From: Phycisphaerae bacterium
Lineage (GTDB): Bacteria; Planctomycetota; Phycisphaerae; UBA1845; PWPN01
Reading direction: 5' to 3'
DNA length: 62,924 nt
NCBI GenBank assembly: GCA_012719955.1
Contig: JAAXZI010000257.1
Location: 1-62,924 of the forward strand
Both the position numbers and the translations under genes were made by a program. Below are positions 1-9,261 of the stretch, piece after piece (the first letter of the stretch is position 1; each line of letters starts with the position of its first letter). The notes below the pieces were generated by a model. It had not been told where the DNA came from. It ran no database searches and saw nothing but the letters and a program-made list of their open reading frames with translations.

Positions 1-124
1 CCCCCCCCCCCGCCTCGTGGACCAAAACACGACGCTCACGCGCACTTGGCGTCACTGGCCGCAGATTGTATAAGAACCGCCGTCTTTCAACACCTGATTT
101 CCAAATGTGAGAGGAGAAACCCTC
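1..124. other. 5' window edge, no gene seen
   Basis: The window opens with a run of about a dozen C residues that may be a contig-end artefact. The rest holds no convincing reading frame. The only useful element is the purine-rich GAGAGGAG just before the first gene. Confidence 0.5.
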
Positions 125-442
125 ATGCCCGCGCAGTTTGTTCACGCCGTCTTCTTCACCCTCAAGGAGGGCACCCCCGAAGCGCAAATTGACAGCCAGA
201 TCGCCGATGCCGAACAGCTCCTCGCGAAAATCCCTTCCGTCCGCAAAATTGACAGCGGCCGGCGCGACGTGCGGCTCAACCGCGACGTCAACGACAAGAG
301 CTTCACCGTCGGCCTGGTCGTCTACTTCGATGACAAGGAAGGCTACGACGTCTACAGTACCCACCCGCTGCATCTGCAATACATGGACAAGTACAAGGCG
401 CACTGGGCAGGCGTGAAGGTGTTCGACTTCCTGACCAGGTAA
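125..442 (+). CDS. Dabb-domain (stress-responsive alpha/beta barrel) protein
   Basis: This small single-domain protein of 105 aa matches the Dabb fold. It begins with a beta strand of the type VHAVFFTLKEG and later has the family-typical YSTHPLHLQYMDKY segment. Dabb proteins form dimeric ferredoxin-like barrels; members range from stress-induced proteins to polyketide cyclases, so the substrate is unknown. I chose ATG 125 rather than the in-frame GTG 107 because GAGAGGAG lies at the right distance before the ATG. The gene stands alone and faces the convergent gene downstream. Family assignment is fairly secure, function is not. Confidence 0.8.
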   Translation: MPAQFVHAVFFTLKEGTPEAQIDSQIADAEQLLAKIPSVRKIDSGRRDVRLNRDVNDKSFTVGLVVYFDDKEGYDVYSTHPLHLQYMDKYKAHWAGVKVFDFLTR

Positions 443-577
443 CCGACGGCCGGGAGACGATCGTCAGGACGCCGATCGACCGGACAATCGTACCGCGCTG
501 GCACCGGCGGGCAGGATTGCCCACCCCCCGATCGCGTTCCCGGGCGTGTAATCCATCCGCAGCGGACTTGCGCGTGC

Positions 578-1795
578 TCACGAAACGCCCAACTCACTCA
601 GCAACTCGCGGAAGAACGGCTCCACGTCGGTGACTACTCCCACCGTCTGGAACGTGCCGCGATCCGAAAGCTTGGTCACCGTCGAAGGCGAGATATCCAC
701 GCACACCACCGGCACCCAGGCCGGCAGCAGGTTGCCCGTGGCCACCGAGTGCAGCGTCGTCGCCACCATCAGCGCAAAACCGACTTCCGGCACGAACTCG
801 CGCATCCTGTCCTGTGCGACCAGCACGTCGGTAATCACCTCCGGCAACGGCCCATCGTCCCGGATGGACCCGGCCAGCACGAAATCCACGTTGTGCCGGA
901 TGCACGCGTGCATGATCCCGCTGGTGACCACACCCGCCTCCACCGCCGCCCGGATGGAGCCGTACCGGCGGATGGTGTTGATCGCCCGCAGATGATGCTC
1001 GTGCCCGGTGTCCGCGGGAATGGCCCGGTCCATGTGCACCCCCAGCGACGTCCCAAACAGGGCGAGCTCAATGTCATGCGTGGCCAGGGCGTTGCCCGCG
1101 AAGAGGATGCGCACAAAACCCTCCTCGATCAGCCGTACCACGTGCCGCACCGACCCCGTATGCACAATCGCCGGCCCTCCCACCAGCAGGATTTTGCCAC
1201 CGGCTTCTTTGACCGAGCGCATCTTCTGGGCCACGTCGTGGATGATGACGTTCTTGGGCTTCTCGGTGGAGACGTTGGAGCTCATGAACTCGAAAGTCCC
1301 CAGCTCGCGCGAGCGCTCCAGCGGGATGACCTTTACCCCCCGGTGCCCAACCACGATGAGGTCTCCCGCCCGGATATGAATCACCGGAACGCACTCGAAG
1401 GTCCCCTCGGCCGGGTTGTAGCGGATCCCGCAATCCATCTCCTGTTTGCGCACCTCGAGCCACTGGCCCTGATACCGAACCAGGGTCCGCTGGTTGGTGG
1501 TAGAGTAAAAACCCTCTGGAAAGACGCCCGCCTGTTCGGCAGGGATCAGGTGAACATCTTCCGGCGTGCGGAAGGTTGCCCCGTGTTTGCTGATCTGGTT
1601 CAAGATCCGGCCTAACTGGTTGGCATCGGGGGCCTGAACTTCGATCAAGGCCTGACTGCGGTCGTCCCGCCTCTGCCCGACATGCACCTCCTTCAGCCGG
1701 AAATCACCTCCAAATTGCAAAATCTCATCCAGAATCTTGGATAGGATCAGCGAATCGATGATATGCCCTTCGACGAGAATCTCTTCACTTACCAT
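578..1795 (-). CDS. TIGR00300-type ornithine cyclodeaminase (LOR/SDH-domain protein)
   Basis: The 405 aa protein starts with the LOR/SDH conserved region (about residues 1-95, including GHIIDSLILSKILDEI) and continues into a nucleotide-binding domain with GGPAIVHTGS and glycine-rich turns. This is the TIGR00300 architecture, found in archaea and as the C-terminal part of cyanobacterial AgrE/ArgZ. There it converts ornithine to proline with release of ammonia, using NAD. It is unrelated to the classical Ocd/mu-crystallin family. GGGAG lies about 8 nt before the ATG. No arginine-catabolic neighbour is present, so the physiological role is inferred from family only. Confidence 0.75.
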   Translation of the reverse strand: MVSEEILVEGHIIDSLILSKILDEILQFGGDFRLKEVHVGQRRDDRSQALIEVQAPDANQLGRILNQISKHGATFRTPEDVHLIPAEQAGVFPEGFYSTTNQRTLVRYQGQWLEVRKQEMDCGIRYNPAEGTFECVPVIHIRAGDLIVVGHRGVKVIPLERSRELGTFEFMSSNVSTEKPKNVIIHDVAQKMRSVKEAGGKILLVGGPAIVHTGSVRHVVRLIEEGFVRILFAGNALATHDIELALFGTSLGVHMDRAIPADTGHEHHLRAINTIRRYGSIRAAVEAGVVTSGIMHACIRHNVDFVLAGSIRDDGPLPEVITDVLVAQDRMREFVPEVGFALMVATTLHSVATGNLLPAWVPVVCVDISPSTVTKLSDRGTFQTVGVVTDVEPFFRELLSELGVS

Positions 1796-2135
1796 ATGTC
1801 TTTACTCCCAGGCCATTTACCCCAATTTCATGCCCGCCATCCGTTTGCCCGCGCGCCTTTCTTCAGCCAATCCGTAGTTCCTCAGTTATAAACCCACTCA
1901 CCGCGACGGGCAAAACCGACGGAAATACGTCACTAACCATTGTAGTGACGGCTTTTAAGCGCGATCTGGAAGCAGAATCCAAGAGGAACCCGCCATTTCT
2001 GCCGATGCTACAATTCGCGGGACCGATATGGAGGAAGCCTGCTGAGGGGTTGACCCGCAGGCCTCGTCCGATAACTATCTGCGTCGGGAGACGTGTTAAC
2101 TCGGTCGGATTCGTTCTTACTAAGCCTACGGTGCA
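1796..2135. other. Divergent intergenic region upstream of glgP
   Basis: This spacer of about 340 bp separates two divergently transcribed genes and should hold both promoters. The only motif I can support is the sigma-70-like pair annotated at 2050-2077. No conserved RNA structure was recognised. Confidence 0.5.
2050..2077 (+). promoter_or_regulatory. Candidate sigma-70 promoter for glgP
   Basis: TTGACC (2050-2055) and TAACTA (2072-2077) are separated by 16 bp, a near-consensus spacing. They lie about 60 bp before the glgP start. Sequence match only; a chance match in GC-rich DNA cannot be excluded. Confidence 0.35.
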
Positions 2136-4700
2136 ATGGTTATGACACAAGTGCGTAGTTTCACCGTCTTGCCTGCCCTCCCCGAGCCTCTTAAGCCGTT
2201 GCGGGAGTTGGCCCACAATCTCTGGTGGACCTGGCATCCGGAGGCCATCGAGCTGTTCCGCCGGCTCGACCTCGACCTCTGGCGTGAGCTCAAACACAAC
2301 CCCGTGGGCATGCTGGCCCGCATGAAACAGGAACGACTCGATCGGTTGGCCCGGGATCCGGCCTATATCGCCTCGTTGGGTCGTGTGCGGGAAGCCTTCA
2401 ATGCTTATCTCCAACGGCCCACGTGGTTTGAGGAAAACTACGGCCCGGAGAAGATCGGCACCATTGCCTATTTCTCCGCCGAATTTGGTCTGCACGAGTG
2501 CCTGCCCATCTATTCCGGCGGCTTGGGCATTCTGGCCGGCGACCATCTCAAGAGCGCCAGCGATCTGGGCCTCCCGCTCGTGGGCGTCGGATTGCTCTAT
2601 CGTCAGGGCTACTTCCATCAGTACCTGACCAGCGACGGCTACCAGTTTGAAGATTACCCCGAACTGGACTTCTCCACATTGCCGATCAGTCCTGTGCGCG
2701 ACAGCAACGGACAACACCTGACTATCTCCTGCGACGTGGGCGGCTTCGAGGTTCATGCCCTGGTCTGGTGTGTGAAGGTGGGTCGTGTGGTGCTCTTCCT
2801 CCTCGATACCAATCTTCCCGCCAACCGGCCCGAAGATCGCGAGATCACTGCCCGGCTCTATGGCGGTGACCAGGAGATGCGAATCCGCCAGGAGATCATC
2901 CTCGGGATTGGCGGCGTGCGAGCCCTCTCCGCACTGGGCATCACCCCCTCGGTCTGTCACATGAATGAGGGACATTCCGCCTTCCTGGCTCTGGAGCGCA
3001 TTCACCAACACATGCGCCGCGACGGGCTCACCTTTGACCAGGCCAAAGAAGTGGTGGCGACCGGAACCGTCTTTACGACGCATACCCCGGTGCCGGCCGG
3101 GATCGATACGTTCCCGCCCAACCTGGTCACCAAGTACATGGCCGGCTACTGCCGCGATTTGGGCATCGGCGAGAGTACGTTGCTCGAACTCGGCCGGATG
3201 AACCAGTTCGACCACAACGAGCCCTTCTGCATGGCCGTGCTGGCCCTGCGGCTGTCGCACTTGAGCAACGGCGTGAGCCAGCTCCATGGCGACGTCTCCC
3301 GCAAAATGTTCAGCCGGGTCTACCCCGGTGTGCCGGTGAACGAAGTGCCCATCACCTCGATCACCAACGGCATCCACATTCGAAGCTGGCTCTCGCCCGA
3401 GACGGCCCACCTGTTCGACCAGTATCTGGGGCCGCAATGGGCGGATGACCCGCTCAACCAGAGCATCTGGCAGCGCGTGGATCTCATCCCCGATGCGGAA
3501 CTCTGGCGCTCACACGAACGGATGCGCGAGCGGCTGGTGGCGTTTGCCCGGCGCCGGCTGCGGCTGCAACTGATCGCCCGAGGCGCTCCGCCGGCGGAAG
3601 TGGATTCGGCCGACGAGATTCTCGACCCCGAAGCTCTGACCCTCGGGTTTGCCCGGCGGTTTGCCACCTATAAACGCGCCACCCTGCTGTTCCGGGATCC
3701 GGAACGGCTGACGCGAATCCTCACCAACCCGCAGCGCCCGGTCCAGCTCGTCATCTCCGGCAAGGCCCACCCCAAGGATGAGGCCGGCAAGGAAATGATC
3801 AAGCGCGTGGTCGCATTCGCCAAACAGCCCCACGTGCGCAACCGCATCGTCTTCCTCGAAGATTACGACATGAGCGTGGCCCGGGCCCTGGTCCAGGGCG
3901 TGGACGTGTGGGTGAACACCCCCACCAAGCTCCACGAGGCCAGCGGAACCAGCGGCATGAAGGTCACGCCCAACGGCGGCATCAACATGTCCGTACTCGA
4001 CGGCTGGTGGCCGGAGGCCTTTGACGGCACCAACGGCTGGGCCATCGGCGACCGGCGAATCTATAACAACCAGGACTACCAGGATCACATGGAGGCCGAA
4101 TCCTTCTACGAGATGCTGGAGAAGGAGATCATCCCGCGGTTCTATGACCGCAGCGTGGACAATCTGCCGCGCCGCTGGATCGCCACCATGAAGGCCTCCA
4201 TGCGTACGTGCTGCCCGGTCTTCAACACCAACCGGATGGTGCGCGAGTACACCGACCGCTTCTACCTGCCGGCCGCCCGCCGGTGGAATCGGTTCAGCCA
4301 GGAAAAATACAGCATCTGCAAGGAAGTGGCCGCCTGGCGCCGCAAGCTCCAGGAGAAGTGGGACGAGGTGCGCATCGAATCCGTGGAAGCCGACATTCCC
4401 CCGGAGACCGTGGTCGGCAACGAGCTGCCGGTCACCGCGAGCATTCGCCTGGGCTCCATCAAACCCGAAGAGGTGTCCGTCGAGCTGTATTACGGCCCGC
4501 TGGATGCCCGCGGGTTGATCACCACCGGCAATGCCGCGCCGCTGTCCTGCGTGGGGAGCAACGGCTCGGCGGATACCTATCGCTACACGGGCGCAATCCC
4601 CTGCGAATACAGCGGCCAGTACGGCTACGCCCTTCGCATCGTCCCTCACCACCCGGAGATGGCCGCACGCTATCACGTCGGCCTGGTACGGTGGGGATAA
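2136..4700 (+). CDS. glgP: Alpha-glucan (glycogen/maltodextrin) phosphorylase
   Basis: This 854 aa protein belongs to the short TIGR02094 branch of glycogen phosphorylases, which carry a DUF3417-type N-terminal region (NLWWTWHPEA near residue 30). It releases glucose-1-phosphate from alpha-1,4-glucans using orthophosphate and pyridoxal phosphate. The PLP site is clear: LHEASGTSGMK with the Schiff-base lysine at residue 609. Other landmarks are GGLGILAGDHLKSASDLG, NEGHSAF and FTTHTPVPAG. Length fits the family. ATG 2136 or ATG 2142 could be the start; neither has a strong ribosome-binding site. A terminator follows at 4734. Its product can be converted to glucose-6-phosphate by the mutase at the far end of the window. 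Confidence 0.95.
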   Translation: MVMTQVRSFTVLPALPEPLKPLRELAHNLWWTWHPEAIELFRRLDLDLWRELKHNPVGMLARMKQERLDRLARDPAYIASLGRVREAFNAYLQRPTWFEENYGPEKIGTIAYFSAEFGLHECLPIYSGGLGILAGDHLKSASDLGLPLVGVGLLYRQGYFHQYLTSDGYQFEDYPELDFSTLPISPVRDSNGQHLTISCDVGGFEVHALVWCVKVGRVVLFLLDTNLPANRPEDREITARLYGGDQEMRIRQEIILGIGGVRALSALGITPSVCHMNEGHSAFLALERIHQHMRRDGLTFDQAKEVVATGTVFTTHTPVPAGIDTFPPNLVTKYMAGYCRDLGIGESTLLELGRMNQFDHNEPFCMAVLALRLSHLSNGVSQLHGDVSRKMFSRVYPGVPVNEVPITSITNGIHIRSWLSPETAHLFDQYLGPQWADDPLNQSIWQRVDLIPDAELWRSHERMRERLVAFARRRLRLQLIARGAPPAEVDSADEILDPEALTLGFARRFATYKRATLLFRDPERLTRILTNPQRPVQLVISGKAHPKDEAGKEMIKRVVAFAKQPHVRNRIVFLEDYDMSVARALVQGVDVWVNTPTKLHEASGTSGMKVTPNGGINMSVLDGWWPEAFDGTNGWAIGDRRIYNNQDYQDHMEAESFYEMLEKEIIPRFYDRSVDNLPRRWIATMKASMRTCCPVFNTNRMVREYTDRFYLPAARRWNRFSQEKYSICKEVAAWRRKLQEKWDEVRIESVEADIPPETVVGNELPVTASIRLGSIKPEEVSVELYYGPLDARGLITTGNAAPLSCVGSNGSADTYRYTGAIPCEYSGQYGYALRIVPHHPEMAARYHVGLVRWG

Positions 4701-4733
4701 GCCAGGCGAACTGAGAACGATTCAGTCCAATAC

Positions 4734-4769
4734 CGAGGGAGCCAGCCAGCTCCCTCGTTTTTTTCTTTT
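4734..4769 (+). terminator. Rho-independent terminator after glgP
   Basis: A perfect 9-bp stem, CGAGGGAGC / GCTCCCTCG with a 6-nt loop, is followed directly by seven T residues and more T-rich sequence. It lies 33 bp after the glgP stop. Confidence 0.9.
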
Positions 4770-4849
4770 GGGGACCCCTGAAAATCCTCTCGACAGATCA
4801 GCTTTGTGCCGTTAACCTCATCACCATCAATACAGATTGGAGATGAGAT

Positions 4850-5554
4850 ATGGCACGAGCACCCTGGGAAATCACGCGGGAGATGTTCCTGTCTCTGGAC
4901 GAGGTTCAGAGCCTGCTGGCCCACGTCCGTGAGCGGGCCCAAGAGGGCGGAACTACGGCCTTCCTGGATCGACTCATTGTCGAAGCCATGATGTTTTCAG
5001 GACTTAGGAACTCTGAGTTTTGCCGGCTACGGTTGGCGGACGCCCTGGTGAGCGAGGGCCGGCCGATGCTGAGGGTCGTGGAAACTAAAGGTGAGGAGCG
5101 CACCGTCTATTTACCGGCAGAGCCGGGCGCCCTGATTCATGAGTACATCACATCAGTTCGCAAGGAATTGTTGCCGCCGGAAATCCATCCGGACGACCCT
5201 GATGGGCCACTGGTCTTGAATGAGCGTGGCCGGCCTTTCGAACGGACCGGTCTGTACCGCCGGGTGGTGCGGATTCTAACTGCCGCCGGGCTGGGGGATC
5301 GGGCCAGCGTTCAGCTTCTGCGGCACACCTACGGCTATCTGGCCTACCTGCGGACCGGGGGCAACCTGCTTTTCGTTCAACGGCAGCTCGGCCACGCCCA
5401 CCCCATGGTCACCAGCATCTACGCCCAGTTCGTGGATGAATCCTACGCGGAATTGGCGGAACGGGTCTTCGGCACAGGCAACCGCGAGGCGCCGAAGCCC
5501 CCAGAACGGAAACTCATCAGCGCGGTAGAGGAGTTCAGCAGTGAATTCGACTGA
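4850..5554 (+). CDS. Short tyrosine recombinase/integrase, catalytic domain only
   Basis: The 234 aa protein is a tyrosine recombinase catalytic domain with almost no N-terminal core-binding domain; typical integrases are 300-400 aa. Catalytic positions are visible: Arg53 in SGLRNSEF, Lys80 in TKGEER, Arg158 in LLRHTYG, His182 in QLGHAH and the nucleophile Tyr191 in TSIYAQF. The box II histidine normally three residues before the second Arg is Gln155. ATG 4850 is preceded by GGAGATGAG-like sequence. A small ORF overlaps the 3' end with its own ribosome-binding site. There is no phage or transposon gene beside it, so it may be a solitary recombinase or the remnant of a small mobile unit. Confidence 0.85.
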   Translation: MARAPWEITREMFLSLDEVQSLLAHVRERAQEGGTTAFLDRLIVEAMMFSGLRNSEFCRLRLADALVSEGRPMLRVVETKGEERTVYLPAEPGALIHEYITSVRKELLPPEIHPDDPDGPLVLNERGRPFERTGLYRRVVRILTAAGLGDRASVQLLRHTYGYLAYLRTGGNLLFVQRQLGHAHPMVTSIYAQFVDESYAELAERVFGTGNREAPKPPERKLISAVEEFSSEFD

Positions 5555-5705
5555 TCCGATCCTGGAAGCGGTACGCGAGATCGTGGCCGACGTCGCGGCC
5601 CTGGACTGCACAACCGGCCTGAAACTCCCGGTTGAATACCTAACAAATACCAACTACAGTAGATCCAGGCAGCCAACCTGCCCGGCACGCAAAGCTGATG
5701 GCTGA
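5541..5705 (+). CDS. Small ORF coupled to the recombinase, possibly truncated
   Basis: A GTG at 5541 lies inside the recombinase gene and is preceded by GAGGAG at 7 nt. It opens a 54-codon frame that overlaps the recombinase stop by 14 bp. The first 35 residues look like ordinary coding sequence with an amphipathic helix (DPILEAVREIVADVAALD). The last 15 or so codons run into a tandem GCTGANN heptamer array that supplies the stop. It could be a truncated excisionase or DNA-binding partner whose 3' end was replaced by repeat DNA; that is inference. No family recognised. Confidence 0.45.
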   Translation: MNSTDPILEAVREIVADVAALDCTTGLKLPVEYLTNTNYSRSRQPTCPARKADG

Positions 5706-5752
5706 CCGCTGAAAGCTGATCGCTGATTGCTGATCGCTGACCGCTGAAGGCT
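5694..5752. repeat. Tandem heptamer array, word GCTGANN (8 units)
   Basis: Eight consecutive 7-mers each begin GCTGA (endings TG, CC, AA, TC, TT, TC, CC, AG). The final unit provides the GAAGG that could serve as ribosome-binding site for the next gene. The same word recurs at 9988, 26084 (inverted) and 57445. Confidence 0.95.
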
Positions 5753-5756
5753 CTAC

Positions 5757-6791
5757 ATGAAACGCCTGGACAACCCACCTAACCCCTACGTGACCGCGCA
5801 TCACGAGTGGCTGGAGCCTCCGCCGCCGGTGAAGGTGGAGGTGTTTGAGGAGCAGGCCCGGTCGATCATCGCCGAGAACGACTCGCCGGACGTCGGCTAC
5901 CGTTTCAGCGTCAATCCCTACCGCGGCTGTCAACACGGCTGCATCTACTGCTATGCCCGGCCGACGCATGAATACCTTGGCTTCGGCGCCGGCAGCGACT
6001 TCGAGACGCGGATTGTGGTCAAGACCAATGCGGCCGAACTGCTGGACCACGAGTTCCGGGCGAAAAGCTGGAAGGGCGAACTGGTCGCCTTCTCCGGCGT
6101 AACCGACTGCTACCAGCCGTTGGAGGCCGTGTACGGGCTGACCCGGGCCTGCCTGGAGGTCTGCCTGCGGTTCCGCAACCCGGCCAGCGTGGTCACCAAA
6201 TCCTACCTGGTAGTGCGTGACGCCGCGATCTTATCGGACCTGGCCAGAGAAACCGCGTCGCGGGTCATGTTCAGCATTCCCTTTCGCGACCCCCAGGACG
6301 CGCGTCTGCTCGAGCCGGGAGCGCCCACGCCGCAGCGACGGTTCGAGGCCATGCGCCGGCTCACCGACGCAGGCGTGCCCACGGGTATTATGGTCGCGCC
6401 AATCATTCCGGGCCTGAACGATCGCGACATTCCCGAATTGCTCGCGCGGGCCGCGGACTGCGGGGCATCCGCCGCAGGCTGCATCGCCCTGCGACTGCCC
6501 GGCAGCGTCGAGGACGTATTCCTGTCGCGACTGCGGAAGGTCATGCCGCTACGATATGAGCGGATCGAACACCGCATCCGTGAAATCCGCGGCGGCGCAT
6601 TGAACGATGGCCGTTTCGGCGAGCGGATGCATGGCCGGGGAACATACTGGGATTCCATCATGCAGCTTTTCTCCGTTGCGGCCCGCCGCCACGGCTTGAC
6701 GGACTCGATGGAAACCCGCGAGGAGTGCACCTTCCGTGTGCCGCCTGAGCCCGTGACCCCGGGGGCGCAGTTTGAGTTGCCGTTTGGCTGA
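5757..6791 (+). CDS. PA0069/SplB-like radical SAM protein
   Basis: The 344 aa protein carries the radical SAM cluster motif Cys58-x3-Cys62-x2-Cys65 in YRGCQHGCIYCYARPT. That spacing and the NPYRGC context are typical of the PA0069/Rv2578c group, relatives of spore photoproduct lyase. It should bind a [4Fe-4S] cluster and cleave S-adenosylmethionine; the biological substrate of this group is not established. GAAGG, formed by the end of the preceding heptamer array, lies about 5 nt before the ATG. Length matches the family. No DNA-repair gene is adjacent. Confidence 0.88.
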   Translation: MKRLDNPPNPYVTAHHEWLEPPPPVKVEVFEEQARSIIAENDSPDVGYRFSVNPYRGCQHGCIYCYARPTHEYLGFGAGSDFETRIVVKTNAAELLDHEFRAKSWKGELVAFSGVTDCYQPLEAVYGLTRACLEVCLRFRNPASVVTKSYLVVRDAAILSDLARETASRVMFSIPFRDPQDARLLEPGAPTPQRRFEAMRRLTDAGVPTGIMVAPIIPGLNDRDIPELLARAADCGASAAGCIALRLPGSVEDVFLSRLRKVMPLRYERIEHRIREIRGGALNDGRFGERMHGRGTYWDSIMQLFSVAARRHGLTDSMETREECTFRVPPEPVTPGAQFELPFG

Positions 6792-6976
6792 TAAGCCCCG
6801 CGTCCATGGAGCCGCCGGCCACAGCAGACACGAGATGGGATGCTCGCCACTGAGGACACAAAGACAAAATTACCGCCACAGAGGGCACAGAGAGAATCGC
6901 TGCGAGCAAGGGCGGAGGCTTATGGAGAAGCAGTAGGGAAAGGCGCGGTCACTTTGCAGATTGGAAATGTTGATTC

Positions 6977-7636
6977 ATGAGCATGCAGTGGACTGATCCC
7001 TTCGAGAAAGACCGTCGCCGAATGGTGGAAGAGCAGATCCGCGCGCGTGGCATTCTCGACGGGCGGGTCCTGGCGGTCATGGAGCGCGTTCCGCGGGAAC
7101 GGTTTGTGCCCCCGGCCGGCCAGATCTTCGCCTATGCGGACCAGGCCCTTGCCCTGCCGGCCGGCCAGTCTATTTCTCAACCCTTTGTCGTAGCGGCCAT
7201 GACCGAGGCGCTGGCCATCCAGCCCCAGCACCGGATTCTCGAGATCGGCACCGGCTCCGGCTATCAGACGGCCATCCTGGCTGAACTGGCCGCCGAGGTT
7301 TACACCATCGAGCGGATTGAGCCGCTCCAGCGAACCGCCCGCGAGGTGTTGGCCATGTTGGGCATTCTCAACGTCTCCTACCGCACCGGCGACGGCACGC
7401 TCGGCTGGCCGGAGGCCGCTCCCTTCGACGGGATTATCGTTACCGCCGCCGCGCCCGACGCACCTCGAACCCTGCTGAACCAGTTGGTCGATGGCGGACG
7501 TCTGGTGATTCCGGTAGGCGGAGAAACCGAGCAGACCCTGATGGTCATTGAGCGCACTGGCGCGGGGCTGCACCAGACGCCTCAGTTCCCGTGCCGGTTC
7601 GTCAAACTCATTGGGGAGGAAGGCTGGGCGGACTGA
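6977..7636 (+). CDS. pcm: Protein-L-isoaspartate O-methyltransferase
   Basis: This 219 aa enzyme methylates abnormal L-isoaspartyl residues with S-adenosylmethionine, starting their repair. Visible landmarks are MVEEQIRARGILD near the start, the QSISQPFVVAAMTEAL segment that shapes the isoAsp site, and the SAM-binding loop LEIGTGSGYQTAIL, followed by IIVTAAAP and the GGRLVIPVGG strand. Length is normal. ATG 6977 was kept; ATG 6983 is an alternative and both have weak ribosome-binding sites. It lies directly before the nuo promoter region and is probably an independent unit. Confidence 0.95.
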   Translation: MSMQWTDPFEKDRRRMVEEQIRARGILDGRVLAVMERVPRERFVPPAGQIFAYADQALALPAGQSISQPFVVAAMTEALAIQPQHRILEIGTGSGYQTAILAELAAEVYTIERIEPLQRTAREVLAMLGILNVSYRTGDGTLGWPEAAPFDGIIVTAAAPDAPRTLLNQLVDGGRLVIPVGGETEQTLMVIERTGAGLHQTPQFPCRFVKLIGEEGWAD

Positions 7637-7749
7637 CGCATCGATCGTCCGTCCGCCGGGTATATCCGCCAGGCGATCTAAAGCGAAGCCGGAAAGAACG
7701 TAAACCCGTTGAGGATTGGAAGCCCGGAAACCTCCGTGACTTGCACATC

Positions 7750-7777
7750 TTGCATCTTGTCACTCGCCCGCTATAGT
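7750..7777 (+). promoter_or_regulatory. Candidate promoter of the nuo cluster
   Basis: TTGCAT (7750-7755) and TATAGT (7772-7777) are spaced by 16 bp and lie about 120 bp before nuoD. The position supports transcription starting in front of nuoD, in keeping with the absence of nuoA-C. Confidence 0.5.
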
Positions 7778-7896
7778 CCTAGGATCATGACGGCCTTGTG
7801 AAATCCGTAACAATGACTGGCGGCAGACGGGCTGGACCGCCGGCCTCACAGGGTCTTTGGACGCGAAAACTCCATCGGCATGAGAGGAAGGTTGTT

Positions 7897-9162
7897 GTGG
7901 CTGTTTTACCGCCCCAACCATCGACCCTGGTTCCCGAAGACCTGGCCGGCGACGGCGCGACGGGCGATCTGTGGACGCTCAATTTCGGGCCGCAGCACCC
8001 GGCCACGCACACCACCTTGCGCATGGTCATGGAGCTGGACGGCGAGACGGTGGTGGCTTGCACGCCGCACATCGGCTATCTGCACAGCGGCTTCGAGAAG
8101 CTCGGCGAGCACCTGGATTACAACCAGTACGTCACCGTTACCGAGCGGATCAATTACGTCAGCCCGATCGCCAACAACATCACTTTTCACCATGCCTGTG
8201 AAAGACTCTTCAACCTCACGTTGACCCCGCGTTGCCAAGCGATCCGCACCATCTGTGCCGAGTTGGCCCGCATCCAGGATCACTTGCTCTGCGTGGGCGC
8301 GGCGGCCCTGGATCTGGGCGCGATGACCGCCTTCCTGTTTGGATTCAACGAGCGGGAAGCCATCTACGACCTGATCGAAGAGATCTCCGGCTCGCGTTTC
8401 CATCCGAGCTTTACGCGTGTGGGCGGCCTCATGCAGGACATGCCCCCGGAGTGGCCGGCCCACGTGAAAGCCTTCTGCAAGAAACTGCCCGCCGCGCTGG
8501 ATGACGTCGAAGCGCTGCTGAATCGCAACCGGATTTTCATCGAGCGGACCAAGGGGATCGGGTACCTGAGCGCCGAGGACGCGATCGCCTGGGGCTGGAC
8601 CGGGCCGTTGGCCCGCGCTTCGGGCGTCCGGCGAGATCTGCGCAAGGATGAACCCTATCTGTGCTATGCGGACAACTGGGACGGGAAGGGCTCCTCCGGG
8701 GTGGATTTCAAGGTTCCCATCTCGCGTGGGGGAGACTGTCTGGCCCGGTATCTCGTGCGGCTTGAAGAGATGCGCCAGTCGCTGCACATCATCGAGCAGC
8801 TTGTGGACAACATTCCGGCCGGCCCTATCAACGTGCTGCCGGAAGGCAAGGTGGGTCTGCCCAACAAGCGCGAGGTGTATTTCAGCATCGAGGGGCTGAT
8901 CCATCACTTTGAGCTGATCATGACCAACCGCGGATTCACCCCGCCGGTTGGCGAGGTGTACGGTGCGACGGAGACCTCCAACGGCGAGCAGGGCTACTAT
9001 CTGGCCAGCGATGGCGACAAGACCCCATACCGTATCCGCGTCCGGCCGCCGAGTTTTATCCATTATTCAACGTTCGAGAAGCTGGTGGTGGGCCATCAGA
9101 TCAGCGATGTGGTTGCGATCCTGGGCAGCCTGAACATCATTGCGGCGGAGTTGGATCGGTAA
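7897..9162 (+). CDS. nuoD: NADH-quinone oxidoreductase subunit D
   Basis: NuoD is the 49-kDa-type subunit of the complex I hydrophilic arm and contributes to the quinone site together with NuoB. The protein shows FGPQHPATHTTLRMVMELDGE and HIGYLHSGFEKL at its N-terminus, the RFHPSFTRVGG region, and the FERTKGIG and RASGVRRDLRK segments of the family. I chose GTG 7897 (421 aa) because AGAGGAAGG lies 6 nt before it and the homologous sequence starts just after; an upstream in-frame start at 7798 would add 33 unconserved residues. It is the first gene of the cluster; nuoA, nuoB and nuoC do not precede it. Confidence 0.93.
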   Translation: MAVLPPQPSTLVPEDLAGDGATGDLWTLNFGPQHPATHTTLRMVMELDGETVVACTPHIGYLHSGFEKLGEHLDYNQYVTVTERINYVSPIANNITFHHACERLFNLTLTPRCQAIRTICAELARIQDHLLCVGAAALDLGAMTAFLFGFNEREAIYDLIEEISGSRFHPSFTRVGGLMQDMPPEWPAHVKAFCKKLPAALDDVEALLNRNRIFIERTKGIGYLSAEDAIAWGWTGPLARASGVRRDLRKDEPYLCYADNWDGKGSSGVDFKVPISRGGDCLARYLVRLEEMRQSLHIIEQLVDNIPAGPINVLPEGKVGLPNKREVYFSIEGLIHHFELIMTNRGFTPPVGEVYGATETSNGEQGYYLASDGDKTPYRIRVRPPSFIHYSTFEKLVVGHQISDVVAILGSLNIIAAELDR

Positions 9163-9182
9163 TGGCGAGTTCTACTTGGGAA

Positions 9183-9217
9183 TTTCAAATACTGGATTTC
9201 AAATTTCAAATCTCGAA
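9183..9217. repeat. Tandem heptamer array, word TTTCAAA (nuoD-nuoE spacer)
   Basis: Five 7-mers in a row: TTTCAAA, TACTGGA, TTTCAAA, TTTCAAA, TCTCGAA. The complementary word fills the nuoJ-nuoK spacer. AT-rich against a GC-rich background. Confidence 0.85.
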
Positions 9218-9261
9218 AGTACGCCTCTGCGGTTGACAGATCCCGGATGTAAGGTGGCTTT

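Noticed and set aside
1..12. Poly-C tract at the window start
   Set aside because: A homopolymer at a sequence edge is most likely an assembly artefact.
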